A DNA stretch of 64,000 bases from Hofstenia miamia (taxonomy: Eukaryota; Xenacoelomorpha; Acoela), in assembly GCA_004352715.1 (NCBI GenBank), contig SCFE01000028.1, positions 1,401,465 to 1,465,464 on the forward strand. Reading direction: 5' to 3'. The notes beneath the pieces are model-generated. The model was given only the letters and a program-made list of their open reading frames with translations, had not been told where the DNA came from and did not search any database. The translations under genes were made by a program, and so were the position numbers. Numbering within the stretch: the stretch's first letter is position 1; each line of letters begins with the position of its first letter. Below, one piece after another: positions 1-11,415 of the stretch.

Positions 1-636
1 AACCACTGATGGTGCTGGAATGTCATGAATTTTTAAGAACTCAGGATGAATATAACAGAATAAGTTTGAAATAGAGTGGAGAGTGCAGATTTCATCCCTG
101 CATAGAATAACAATTATTTAGTTGAAAGATTTTGGAAATTTAATTTTTGAATTTAATAATAAAACGCGATGAAGCATTTACTAACGTGTAGTCAATAAGG
201 AAAATATTTTTAACGTTGGTATTCGCTTCCTACTTTTAATTCAGAGCTTAAACTTTCGGTCGACGTTGCCAATCAAACTGGTTTTGCGATAAATCACTAC
301 CACTCTAAATGTATTATTAAGATATTATTTCTTCTAAGTAAATTAATTATTTCTTGCATTAGTTGCAAATTTTGAGTAGAAGCTTTTAATAGATACCATT
401 GATTTCAATTCAAACCATATCTTTAAATAAAAGTCAACTACATCTAATTTGAAAAATCTAACGGTCTAGCAGCTAATGCTCCTACCCTATTTATTACTAC
501 TTAATCCTATTTAAAATTCTCATCCGAGTGATTATATTAATGTTACAATAAGCACTTTCTTTATGTTATCTCAAACTTTAAGGCTTGGCTTCCATTTAAA
601 AGGATAAACTGTTTTTTGACATTTACATACAATTTT
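1..636. other. AT-rich non-coding stretch
   Basis: No open reading frame, repeat unit or RNA-like structure that I can support. Stops are frequent in all frames. Confidence 0.5.
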
Positions 637-890
637 CGCTAAGCAAATTTAAAAATGATGATTCATGATAATTTATATTGAGGAACATTCTTTAATGCAA
701 TGTTGAAGATTTCTATTAAAGCGTATTGCTGTCGCTGAAGTAGTTGAAATTCTCTCCATACCTAACGTTCATGTATATATGTAAGGTTGATTGCCCATAG
801 AAACAAAGGGGAAGTTTAACTGTTTCTGAATAAGTGCAAAGATCTCCCAAATCCATTAAGGTATGCCGTACGCAAAGTCGAAGTCACGTG
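600..890 (+). repeat. Dispersed repeat family M, copy 1 (decayed)
   Basis: This stretch shares ordered blocks with at least six other places in the window: an AAACTGTTTTTTGACATT start (like 29538), a GAGGAACA..CTTTAATGCAAT block (like 20467), a CATACCTAACGTTCATG block, a TTGCCCATAGAAACAA block (like 37895) and a GTACGCAAAGTCGAAGTCAC block (like 12560 and 44257). The order is conserved, so it behaves as one old interspersed repeat. No frame is open. Some copies carry a TACAGCATGTCCC end that resembles Tc1/mariner termini, so a mariner-type origin is possible but unproven. Confidence 0.5.
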
Positions 891-1133
891 GCCGAAGGCC
901 TTTTCAGATTGGGCATAGCATTAATATTTCTTGAGGAATATTATAATAATGCATTTTCCAAATTCCTGTTCTAGCTGTTTAAGGTTTGAAATTAACCTGT
1001 CACTTTCTTAATTCTAAGCTTGAAAATTTGTCGCTTAGATTTAGTGCTTCGAGAATATATATTCACTTAACCGACAAAACCTAGTTTTAATTTCAAGAAA
1101 CTTATCAAAGTTTTAAAGTAAATTTGGGCAGCC

Positions 1134-1136
<3 letters not shown>

Positions 1137-1169
<33 letters not shown>
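1137..1169. repeat. (TA)n microsatellite
   Basis: About 16 uninterrupted TA units, read directly. Confidence 0.95.
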
Positions 1170-1173
<4 letters not shown>

Positions 1174-1309
1174 TGGGGCTATGACAAAAATTAATTTTCA
1201 ACGAAACATGCCCTAATTGATGAACTTTTATATTATATAGAAAATATAAAGCATTTCTAAAAATTTGGTATTGTGGCTTTGGAATCTCTTCACTCACAAC
1301 ATAGTCTTG

Positions 1310-2205
1310 CAGCTCCTCGACAACACCATTTAGACCATCATCAGTTCACCTTCTCGAACAATTCTCCGCCAAACACCTGATTGGAAAGTCACAGGGACAG
1401 CGAGTGCTTCTGCCGATAATGTATTTAAAACGTTATGGGCACTGTTAGTGGATAAGTTTTTCTTCCGAACAAGTAAACTGGCCGCTGTAGTACTACTCCT
1501 TGGACCCTTGAAATCAGAAGGTGATGATGAAGATGAACTTTTGTCAGTTTCACTACTATCAGAATCATCAGATTAAATATCTGTCTGTTCAAAAGTTATT
1601 TTTGTTTGTTTTTGGATTGTTTTTATCAATGCAGGCTTTTTAGTGGTGTAATCAAGTCTCCCACAATTTTCAACTTACCTTTGATAAAGCTGCTTGTCTT
1701 TTGAACGCAACCATTCACCAGAAATTTTGGTTAGAATAAAGTTATGTTGAAGTTAGTCTTCAAATTCTTCATCGTGTCTTCTTTTGTGTCTTCCCAGTTC
1801 TCAACAAGACTGTTGATTCGTGCACGAATGAGACTTGCTGAGCAGCATGGAAAGTCAAATTTTTTCCGGAGCTGTTGAACATGTTTTATAATGATACTCG
1901 TTCTTTCTGATCTTGACTTTACGCTCTCACCAAGATACTTAAAATGTCTCAGTATATCTCAATTTTGGGGCACTTTTATGAATGCAGCCAGGTTGTCAAC
2001 GAGTGGAATTTCAGTATTCCGATGTGACCTAATTTTTGTTTTGAGATTTTCCGTCTAAATATTCTTATTTCTTTCAATAGCACTGCCTGACTTCTTGTGC
2101 GACATTGTAAAAGTTGAAGACACATCAGTAGAGTTGGCAAGGTATTTTGGATTACGTAAATCACGTTATTAAATATTTTACAGTGAGGTTGATGTTTCAC
2201 AAGTT
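1310..2205 (-). pseudogene. Decayed coding-like relic of unknown family
   Basis: Read on the minus strand, this region alternates between frames that stay open and show biased composition. The upstream part (about 2160-1750) reads as a charged helical segment with SRSERTSIIIKHVQQLRKKF and, further on, RARINSLVENWEDTKED. The downstream part (about 1575-1315) begins with an acidic serine tract (SDDSDSSETDKSSSS), continues with LVRKKNLSTNSAHNVLNTLS and ends in a stop near 1345. Several stops and frameshifts separate the parts, so it cannot be expressed as one protein. I do not recognise a named domain. Its style resembles the multi-copy uncharacterised proteins common in invertebrate genomes, probably transposon-borne, but that is inference. 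It could also be a dead host gene. Confidence 0.35.
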
Positions 2206-2606
2206 ATGAAAAGGAGATTACTTTAATTAAATATTTTTAATAGATAGGAATTACCGTTAAATTCTGCTGGTTTATTTATTGTTGGCTGTTTTTCTTTAAT
2301 TGTTAGGGCATCAATGACGCTGTTTTTGTAGTCAGTTTTATCTTTACACAGCATACGAAAGTGCTCCGAAATATTATCTATACAAGTTATACATCTACAA
2401 GTCTATAATATCGTACCCAAAAACACAAAAATTCAGAAGAAATGACAATTTTGACAAAATTTGAAACTTGAAAATCGTCTTGGAGGGGTAATTTTATTAA
2501 TTACAACAAAATTTAGTTATTGATTATGCATGTATATATAATTGTTCATCGTTTGCATAGTGAGTCGGTTAAAAATTTGAAAAATTGTAAAATAGTAATA
2601 ACCCTA

Positions 2607-2627
2607 ATATATATATATATATATATA
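2607..2627. repeat. (AT)n microsatellite
   Basis: About ten AT units, read directly. Confidence 0.9.
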
Positions 2628-2675
2628 AATAATCTATGTCCCATATAAACAACCCGATTTTTTACACATTTTTTG

Positions 2676-3183
2676 CGTTACATGTGCTAATTGCTGTTTT
2701 ACTTAATATATGCAAAAGAAAAATAATTTACTGAGGAGTTCAACTGGCATATTTTATGCAGGAGACCCTCAAAACACACATCTACAACAATCTTTACAAC
2801 TATGCATCTTTGAGCCGATGAAAATATACAGCTTCTGCTGCATTATGAGAGAATATTGATGGAATAGGAACACCAAAATGCTACCGACCTTGGTGAGTAA
2901 TTTTGTGTGAACAAAGACTATGCAAGAGATCAGAAACATTCATTTCTACTTCGAGATACTCTTGAAAGAAAGGAAGTTCAAGAAGACGATCTAAAGAAAT
3001 GGAGGAAAGGCCATCCAGAGTACTTCAAAGGATACTCTACAATCCCTTTTCAGAACCAAATGATTTGTCTTCAAAGACGTGATTGAAGCAAGCGGATATG
3101 TTGATGTTGGTCATTCGCAAAATTTTAGTGAGAATGCATTGTGAGAGTTATCACAATAAATGATATATATATATATATATATA
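2676..3183 (+). repeat. 508-bp segment, first copy of a duplicated block
   Basis: This block, from GCGTTACATGTGC to a terminal (AT)n run, recurs at 4088-4595 with essentially one substitution seen (TTTTAG against TTCTAG near 3124). A short frame around 2955-3060 has no stop, but I recognise no protein in it. Because the second copy is bounded by an N on each side, the duplication is most simply an assembly artefact or alternative haplotype. Confidence 0.85.
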
Positions 3184-4086
3184 ATGCCTTAATCCAACAA
3201 AATATCTAGTAATTGTAAAATATATTAAACACTCATTTACTAATATATTTTATACAGTAATTCAAACTTACTTAACTCTCATTTCAATTCTAATTTGTAG
3301 ATGTAATTTTGAATTTAATATAACTTGTAACTTTAAATAGATCCAACCAATTTAATAAATTAACTAAAGTTTACTAGCGATAATTATGCTGATGGCTTTT
3401 GACGCCTTCTCAGTTTGAACAGAGTCAGGTTAATTAACTATTACTTTCATTTCATTTCATCCAATATTTGTAAAGGAATATAAATTTATTCTTCCCTCAA
3501 CAAAACATTAAACTAACAACTATTTCATAGACATAAAGCGTTGCTTTATAAAACTTTTATATCAATTTCATTGCTCACAAAGGAGTACACGGATTCTAAT
3601 AATTAAAAAAGTTTAGAAAGCATTGGCTTAATTTTCTATAAATGTTTTTAAATTTAAAAGGTTATAGTTCAAAAAACACTGAAAATATACAGCGTATAGT
3701 TCACTCGAAAATTTTCCAATTTCCCAAGTGAATTTCAATAAATTTCCAGGAGAACAGTGAAAACTCAATCGGGTATCTACTATAATTTGTCTGTCAAAAA
3801 TTGAATACATGTTGCTGCAACATAATGGAACGAAGTCGTAAAGTATTTTTTTGCAAATGTTTCACATCAGTTTTAGAAGCTACTTCAACTTGAATTTTTA
3901 AGTTTTGTTGAAATTAAGAATACTTTATTGTTTAAAAGTGAAGTGAAATTGACTTGTCAATAGCGTCTTTAAAGGAGTTCGTTTATTTTTTATTCAAAGG
4001 CTTTCTGAGTGCTAACTTCAATTTAGTCTAAAATATTACTCCGAGTAATATTTTACAAAATTAACACGTCATTTGTTTCGAGTAAT
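3184..4086. other. AT-rich non-coding stretch
   Basis: Nothing recognisable on either strand. The only longer frame (3628-3810, minus) has no family features. Confidence 0.5.
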
Positions 4087-4596
4087 NCGTTACATGTGCT
4101 AATTGCTGTTTTACTTAATATATGCAAAAGAAAAATAATTTACTGAGGAGTTCAACTGGCATATTTTATGCAGGAGACCCTCAAAACACACATCTACAAC
4201 AATCTTTACAACTATGCATCTTTGAGCCGATGAAAATATACAGCTTCTGCTGCATTATGAGAGAATATTGATGGAATAGGAACACCAAAATGCTACCGAC
4301 CTTGGTGAGTAATTTTGTGTGAACAAAGACTATGCAAGAGATCAGAAACATTCATTTCTACTTCGAGATACTCTTGAAAGAAAGGAAGTTCAAGAAGACG
4401 ATCTAAAGAAATGGAGGAAAGGCCATCCAGAGTACTTCAAAGGATACTCTACAATCCCTTTTCAGAACCAAATGATTTGTCTTCAAAGACGTGATTGAAG
4501 CAAGCGGATATGTTGATGTTGGTCATTCGCAAAATTCTAGTGAGAATGCATTGTGAGAGTTATCACAATAAATGATATATATATATATATATATAN
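4087..4596 (+). repeat. Second copy of the 508-bp segment, bounded by single Ns
   Basis: Positions 4087 and 4596 are N. The 508 bases between them repeat 2676-3183 and stop inside the same (AT)n run. Such an N-framed near-perfect repeat is what a redundant contig placed into a scaffold looks like. Confidence 0.85.
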
Positions 4597-4908
4597 AGTA
4601 AACAAACGACTTATATACAAAATCGCAATAAAAATTGCGTAAATAAAATATCAAATGCACCAAGATCGAACAACAATTTTTATTAAGAAGCAGAACCTGA
4701 TTTAAATTCCAAATGTCATCAAACTCTCCATTCATTTTAGTTTATTTTGATTATTTCAATGATTTGCAAATTTGTTATACTTTTTAATCTCATTAGAGCC
4801 TATTTTGCTCACAAATATAAATGTAAAGGATTAATTGAATTAAACACCTCCAAATGCCTGCATAAGCTTAATATATTCATTTGCATAGAATAGGCAGCCC
4901 TGAAATTC
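4597..4908. other. Short non-coding spacer
   Basis: Nothing recognisable before the hAT-derived element that follows. Confidence 0.4.
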
Positions 4909-5418
4909 GCCAAGGCCAGTGATGATCAATTTAAACTTCCGTTTAAACTACGTTTAAACTTTAGGTTATATACAAGTTTATATAAATGTGACAATGACTT
5001 AAACTTCAAAGTTTAAACTGCAGTTTATATTTTAGCCTCAATTCCAACAATAAGGGCCTAATAAACGACATTATTTCGCGAATGGTTATAAATGACAAAT
5101 ATTTGAGTAAAATTGGCTACAGGAAGAATTTTTCAAAATTTACGGATGTGGCCCAATATATTTCGGGTATTTTGCCATCTCCTGCAAATTGCAAAAGAGC
5201 CTTTTCCATCGCCAAATTTCTATCAGAAAACCGTCCAAATCGCATCTATATGAAAACAATTTGCGATTGTTTGATTATGAGTTCTTAAACGGCCCAAACT
5301 TTAAGCGACGTTTAAATGTAATTTTGTATGTTTAAATTTTCAGTTTAAATAAATGTTTTCAGTTTAAACTTTTCCCTAAAGTTTATATAGGTTTAAACTG
5401 GTAATCACTGGTCAAGGT
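4909..5418 (+). mobile_element. hAT-derived non-autonomous element with 8-bp target duplication
   Basis: The 494-bp core (4917-5410) starts CAGTGATGATCAATTTAAAC and ends with its inverted match, GTTTAAACTGGTAATCACTG. The flanking octamers GCCAAGGC (4909-4916) and GTCAAGGT (5411-5418) match at 6 of 8, both differences being C to T, as expected of an aged 8-bp target-site duplication. Both ends carry many short copies of GTTTAAAC or AGTTTAAA. CAGTG-type termini plus an 8-bp duplication are hallmarks of the hAT superfamily. The centre holds the tail of an hAT transposase (separate entry), so this is an internally deleted derivative of a coding element rather than an unrelated MITE. Confidence 0.8.
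5082..5288 (+). pseudogene. hAT transposase C-terminal dimerisation fragment
   Basis: This 68-codon frame reads ILPSPANCKRAFSIAKFLSE followed by NRPNRIYMKTICDCLIM and a stop. It matches the layout of the hAT C-terminal dimerisation region (hydrophobic-P-x-S-x-x-x-x-R-x-FS, then a basic N-R segment and a final leucine-rich helix). The glutamate usual in the S-x-x-x-E-R-x-FS block is replaced (CKRAFS), so even as a fragment it lacks a key residue. The catalytic core and BED finger are absent. It lies inside a 494-bp element with hAT termini, which agrees with an internal deletion that kept the last part of the gene. The start codon is arbitrary. Confidence 0.7.
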
Positions 5419-6599
5419 AAGGGAGTAAGAGAGCGAATACCATAGGCCCCGCACTAAGCAATTAACAGAGACAAGTTATTAGTAAATTTAAGAAAACTTG
5501 GGGTACATACTTTGATATCCACTCTATGATTTACAACAAATAAGATTCCTTTCGAGCTTAAGGTTATGATCAAAAGATATTTGTGATCTACCATATACAC
5601 AGAATGATGACGTAGTTTGTAACTTTTATCAATTGAGAGAGATATAGCATGAAAAAAGTCTTTAAATAAATATGTCATAAATAGTAAATGTGTTTTAATT
5701 CAATTAATTTCCAAAATTCAACAAGATAAACATTTATATAAATGTAATTATATTTTGCTAATATAAGAGTCAAGCAAATTTATTGCTAAAATAAACAAAC
5801 ATACAAATACTACAAACTACTACACATGTATATTTACAAAATTGAAAATATGCACACTTATTTAAAGGGCGCAAATATCAAAATGTCAAATGAAATCTGT
5901 CCATGCGCTTAATTTGTTTGATATTCTCAATAGGGATTTTTTGGATAATAAAATTGTATATATATATATATATGTACTTATCTTTGACTAGTCTAAATTG
6001 AATGCTAGGATTTCAGCCAATATGTTAAAATTTAAAAGAAAATAAGTTATATCTTATAAACATGCCTGTATTATAATTATGTGTAAAAATGAACATATTA
6101 TTTTTAATTAGGGAAAAATTGGATTTTGAACACAAGATTGGTTTGCACGTATAAAACAATAAACATACACATGGTATAAAAGATGGTGATAATGGCTTTT
6201 ACAATTTGCCAAACAAAACGCTTTCTCTTGCTAGTTGGTTCAGTTTGTAATCTATTAAAGAGACAATTACGTGACAATGAAATGGAGTCCATTTTTAACT
6301 TCCTTTTTAATATGATTGCGATGAATATTCAGAAAGGAACATTGAATTAAAAAGAAAAAATTGCTTTTCTATTCTATCCCCATGTTGTCTTTAGGCATTG
6401 AACCATATTGTCTGCAAGAATTTCAGAACTGACCTATAATTAAGGAAGATTGTCTGTCTTTATAAAATAATATTTGACTTAGGCAATGTACTGTACTCGC
6501 TCTACTTCCGAGTTCATCAAAGGTATTTGTAATAGGATTCTTTGGGACAATTAAATCGCATGGGATTTACCATGAACTACTTTATAGTAGGTCATGGAT
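5419..6599. other. AT-rich non-coding stretch
   Basis: Contains a short (TA)n run at about 5957-5973 and nothing else that I can support. Confidence 0.5.
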
Positions 6600-6770
6600 T
6601 TACTAGTTTCAGTCCCATATGACTGAGGTTTGGAACTAAGTATTTTATTGGGACTTGAATTGGGATCATAAATTAATAAACTGGGCTAACAGATATTAAT
6701 AATTATCCCATATTTGCCAATTTTATTGATTTTCACTGATGATTCATCAACAATGCCTTACAAGGAATAT
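6600..6770 (+). repeat. GGGACT repeat family, 5' half of an interrupted copy
   Basis: GGAACTAAGTATTTTATTGG followed by GACTTGAATTGGGATCATAA aligns with the left part of the copies at 22918 and 34084. The right part of the same family appears at 7395-7495, about 620 bp downstream. Confidence 0.5.
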
Positions 6771-7394
6771 CTATTCTAATTTATTCATTTATGCATGCAC
6801 CAATATCTAAGCCACTACTGCTAGCACATTTTGCCCGGTGGACCCACCAGGTGTTAGTTGCGCCCCCATGTAGTGAGGTTAGAAGTTTCACTTGAGGCTT
6901 CCTTGCTGACCGCCTATTTTGTCACAGCAATCTGCATAGTTTTGATGTAACTTCATTTAAAAAATACTTATTCAATAATGGGTAATTAATTAATTAAATT
7001 AGTTACAACACCATTATATATATATATATATATATTTAAAATTGTTTTCATTCTGTAAAAAAGCCACATCCTGAATATCTTCTTTTGCTTAACTTTGCTT
7101 ACTGAAAGAATCTCTACAATGGTGTAAGCAACCCCTAATCATGCACAAGACACTTGTGTTGACGTAATTGTATGACAGCGATGCATTCCTAGAAACCTGA
7201 GCAGTGAAGGCAGAAAGAGTGGACTTTTTATGGCAATTGCATCTCTCGTATTGTGGCGGCACTTCCCCAAAAACAATTTCAGGTAAGTAGTACTCTTCTG
7301 TGTGTACCTTAAAGATCAATAGCCTTTACCTTATTGGGTTTCAAGATGTTTATTTAAAAAGGGGACACACAGACAATATGCCAAATTTTTTGTA
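6771..7394. other. Spacer splitting a GGGACT repeat
   Basis: Separates the two halves of the repeat and includes (TA)n at about 7015-7036. A frame at 7089-7319 (minus) has no recognisable domain. The spacer may be an insertion, but I found no clear terminal repeats. Confidence 0.35.
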
Positions 7395-7495
7395 ATTTTG
7401 GCAAATTAGAGTAATAACGTGCACCACATGGGACCATGCAATCAGAAAATTTTATGGAATGGGACTAGGACTAAAGCCAAAAGAACTGAATACTG
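7395..7495 (+). repeat. GGGACT repeat family, 3' half
   Basis: The blocks ATTTTGGCAAA, CACATGGGACCA and GAAAATTTTATGGAATGGGA then CTAGGACTAAA match the right part of the copies at 23060-23125 and 34193-34280. Confidence 0.5.
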
Positions 7496-8904
7496 ATATA
7501 AACGTTTATCATTTAGTTTCCTGAAAATATTTCTGATTTCCAGGTCAGTCTAAGATATAATTTGAAGTTTACATCGATTGAAATATAGCAAGCCTCTAGT
7601 GAAGAATTCGTATCAATTCTCAATCCATCTATGATTTTTTTCGTAAATCAAGAACGAAAATCTTTCACAAAAACAATTTTCAGTGCAGACGGATTAGTTG
7701 AAACATTATCCCTGTTGCTTTGCATTCTTTTTGCAAATGAATAATTTTGGTTGTCACAAGGTGATAAAGTTTAACAAAAGTGGTTAATATGCTCCAAGAT
7801 TAACATAAAAATGTTTTTTTATCTGCAACATCTCCGACCTAAGGTTAAGTATGGTTTTTTGAAAAGTAGAGAAAGTGGAGTACGTGATGACTCATTTTCT
7901 TTGATATATTATATGTTCCGCATGGGTTTCTGATCTTTTTTAAAAGTTTCACTGGAAGCCGGCATCATATGTCAATCTTAGTTTAGAATGACAGCTTAAT
8001 AAGGAACCCATTGAAATTTCCACGAAGATTTTTTCATTTCAATGAGTCTTTCCACATGATTTTCGTTTGATAAAATTTAAAAATTTCTTCAAAATTTGAG
8101 AAAACGAATTCCTCAAGGGAAAATTCAATTCATACTGTTCTCAATTTAACATTATTTTTATAATTATTTTGTTATTTCAGTGTAAAAATAGACGTTTCCA
8201 TCTATCGTTACTCTCCTGCTTTTTCCCTCCTTATTAAATTTTTAAACTCGAATGGGAGTTAACTAACTAACTAGGAGTCTTTCAGACGTAGGTAATCAAA
8301 AGACAGCTGTTCCAAACTTGCTAATTTAAAGTCGTATTTCCTCAATCGATTTATTTAATAAACAATATGTGACAAACTTGGCATTATTTAAAACAGGTGT
8401 CCACAACAGTTCTGTGTCAGCTTCTTTCAACTAAGTTCAAATAAAACGCTGGCTTCCAATCAAATTAACATCGCAAATTTACAATAGAAATTGATTTTGA
8501 ATGTAATTAAGTATTTCTCAATTTTTCAAAATTTCTACTTCTCGAGACAGAAGAAAATGGCTTTCAATATTTCTTCCATCACATTTAATTACCGTGAGGG
8601 GTTGACAAGCAAGTGTGATTTATTTTTTGAAAACCAAGAGTTTGTAAGCATTTTAGAGAGGCTGCTTATCTGTACTCTATTAATGAGTTACTATTAGTAT
8701 AACTAGTAAATTGAACAAGCTGAGACATCATTATGTGTAGAGACTTGTTTTTGATATTTTTAAAGACAAAATTTCACTTCGACATTTTTATACAGATATT
8801 TTTACTGGCCCAAAGAGGGAGAAGAAGGCTCTGTATCTGATAAGAAAATCTATAGTGAATTTGAAAAATACACAAAAAATTGTTTACAGAGGATTATCAG
8901 AGCT
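7496..8904. other. AT-rich non-coding stretch
   Basis: No recognisable coding or repeat structure. The frame 8491-8697 (plus) shows no family features. Confidence 0.5.
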
Positions 8905-9150
8905 TTATGATTTACAATGGTTTAGAAGACGTTTATAAGACGTATACAAATGCATCTATGTCAAGTGTAGAAATGGTATAGCAGACATTTAGAAGACGTT
9001 TTACAATATCATTTGCGAACACTAGATGGCATTTAGCAACGTTTAGAAATGATGTTTTATAAGACGTTTACAATACGTACCCTAAGACGTCTTACAAGGT
9101 GTTGTACGATTATAAGACAGACATAAAACGTTTTATTGTTTATCGGGAAG
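8905..9150 (+). repeat. Cluster of degenerate AAGACGTTTA repeats
   Basis: Within about 240 bp, variants of TAGAAGACGTTTATAAGACG recur: near 8932, 8950 (GACGTATACAAA shifted form), 8983-9004, 9036-9045, 9059-9071, 9083-9094 and 9113-9134. One copy is a perfect palindrome, TAAGACGTCTTA (9083-9094). The unit and spacing vary, so it is a degenerate minisatellite or the subterminal part of a transposon. No frame is open. Confidence 0.6.
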
Positions 9151-9223
9151 TATAGTAAGCAACCCCCTAGAAGAAGACTCGTTTGCTTATTCTTCAATAT
9201 GAATTCATTTTTTAAAAGCTTTA

Positions 9224-10061
9224 AGCGCAAATTTAGGTTTCAATGGTGGATTTTTTTTTACTTTCATTCCAGGTGTTGCAAGTTCTTATTACTGTACAAA
9301 TAATTATTGATTATAATGAAATAAAATGTCCTTAATCTGAAATAATGTGATAGTTAGTATTCCGCATTTTATGAATTCCGAAAATGACGTTTGATAGATG
9401 ATCCATTGAAAAAATAAATTTCAAAACGAATTGTATATCTTTGACATCTATGTTTGCCGAATAATTATTGTGAATTACAGTGTGTACTGCTAAATTCATA
9501 TTTTTAATAATCATATTTATCATTATTATTATTATTATATATTTCGTCATTTCTTATAGTAAATATTCAGAAGAACTTACGTGCACATGTTTAAATTTAA
9601 ACGAATATAATATTGTAGGCAATACTATCTGTTTAACTTCTTTTAGAATATTATTCGAATTTATCTGGTAAAGAAACTCAAAATAACACCGCACCTAGGC
9701 GTAAGATATAATGCCACCGTGAAAATATGCAGTTTAAAAGCTAAACCTCATTTACTTTAATGCTTTCACTAGCAACCTTCAACTCTTATCGGTTAAACTT
9801 TAAACAATCGATACATTGCATATGCATAAAAAGTTTGCACGCATATACAATATTTTCAGAATTTCCATAATATAGATACAATTCATTCATTAATGTAGAC
9901 TTTTATACTTTCTTTATAATTTTCAATTATACCTGGAATCTTGAAAAAAGTTTACTAAGAATTCAAAAAATGATAAATCATTGTCAGTAATGTTAACAAA
10001 CGCCATTATCTCACTTAATTTTTCAATACTAGTATAAATTTCTGTATTAATGGCAATATGT
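9224..10061 (+). repeat. 838-bp block, first copy
   Basis: Repeated at 10063-10900 after a single N at 10062. The only difference noticed is in an ATT run (TTATTATATA against TTATGATATA). The contained short frames are identical in both copies and have no family features. Confidence 0.9.
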
Positions 10062-10062
10062 N

Positions 10063-10900
10063 AGCGCAAATTTAGGTTTCAATGGTGGATTTTTTTTTAC
10101 TTTCATTCCAGGTGTTGCAAGTTCTTATTACTGTACAAATAATTATTGATTATAATGAAATAAAATGTCCTTAATCTGAAATAATGTGATAGTTAGTATT
10201 CCGCATTTTATGAATTCCGAAAATGACGTTTGATAGATGATCCATTGAAAAAATAAATTTCAAAACGAATTGTATATCTTTGACATCTATGTTTGCCGAA
10301 TAATTATTGTGAATTACAGTGTGTACTGCTAAATTCATATTTTTAATAATCATATTTATCATTATTATTATTATGATATATTTCGTCATTTCTTATAGTA
10401 AATATTCAGAAGAACTTACGTGCACATGTTTAAATTTAAACGAATATAATATTGTAGGCAATACTATCTGTTTAACTTCTTTTAGAATATTATTCGAATT
10501 TATCTGGTAAAGAAACTCAAAATAACACCGCACCTAGGCGTAAGATATAATGCCACCGTGAAAATATGCAGTTTAAAAGCTAAACCTCATTTACTTTAAT
10601 GCTTTCACTAGCAACCTTCAACTCTTATCGGTTAAACTTTAAACAATCGATACATTGCATATGCATAAAAAGTTTGCACGCATATACAATATTTTCAGAA
10701 TTTCCATAATATAGATACAATTCATTCATTAATGTAGACTTTTATACTTTCTTTATAATTTTCAATTATACCTGGAATCTTGAAAAAAGTTTACTAAGAA
10801 TTCAAAAAATGATAAATCATTGTCAGTAATGTTAACAAACGCCATTATCTCACTTAATTTTTCAATACTAGTATAAATTTCTGTATTAATGGCAATATGT
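10063..10900 (+). repeat. 838-bp block, second copy after a single N
   Basis: Begins exactly after the N at 10062 and continues into unique sequence at 10901. This is the pattern of two overlapping contigs joined without merging. Confidence 0.9.
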
Positions 10901-11384
10901 TTATAATGATTTCCATAGAAACTATAGATTAAAATATAAGCACTTTAATTTATTAAATTTGATTGAAATATACCCATGCCAGCGATAACAACCTTTAACT
11001 AGTTTTTTTATGCAGATGTAGATAGACGACATAAAAATTTGGGGCATGTCATTCGGAAAGTCAGAGGTATTGATCAGCGACACTCTGCACAACAGCACAC
11101 CCGACAAAGAGCTTTTTATACGAAAATGAAAGAAGAGACATTTCTCTTTTTTGTTTTTGTTATTTCCTGAGATGCAAGTGCTTAAGAAATTTCGCAAGAA
11201 ACATTAAATATTTTAAAAATTCCTAAGCAATTTAAGTTTAATTTATGCACAAATTTTAAACAATTTTGATAATTTTTATTTTCTTCTTTGGTTGCATATG
11301 TGAAAATAAAGCTTTTAAAATGCTGCTCCAAGGATTGAACAGGCTTACGGCCCTAAAATGCGTTCTGAAATTGCCACAGTGTTG

Positions 11385-11415
<31 letters not shown>

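Noticed and set aside
9332-10510. Identical short frames present twice, possibly a duplicated gene
   Set aside because: The duplication reflects the contig overlap at the N at 10062, and the frames are low-complexity AT-rich translations.
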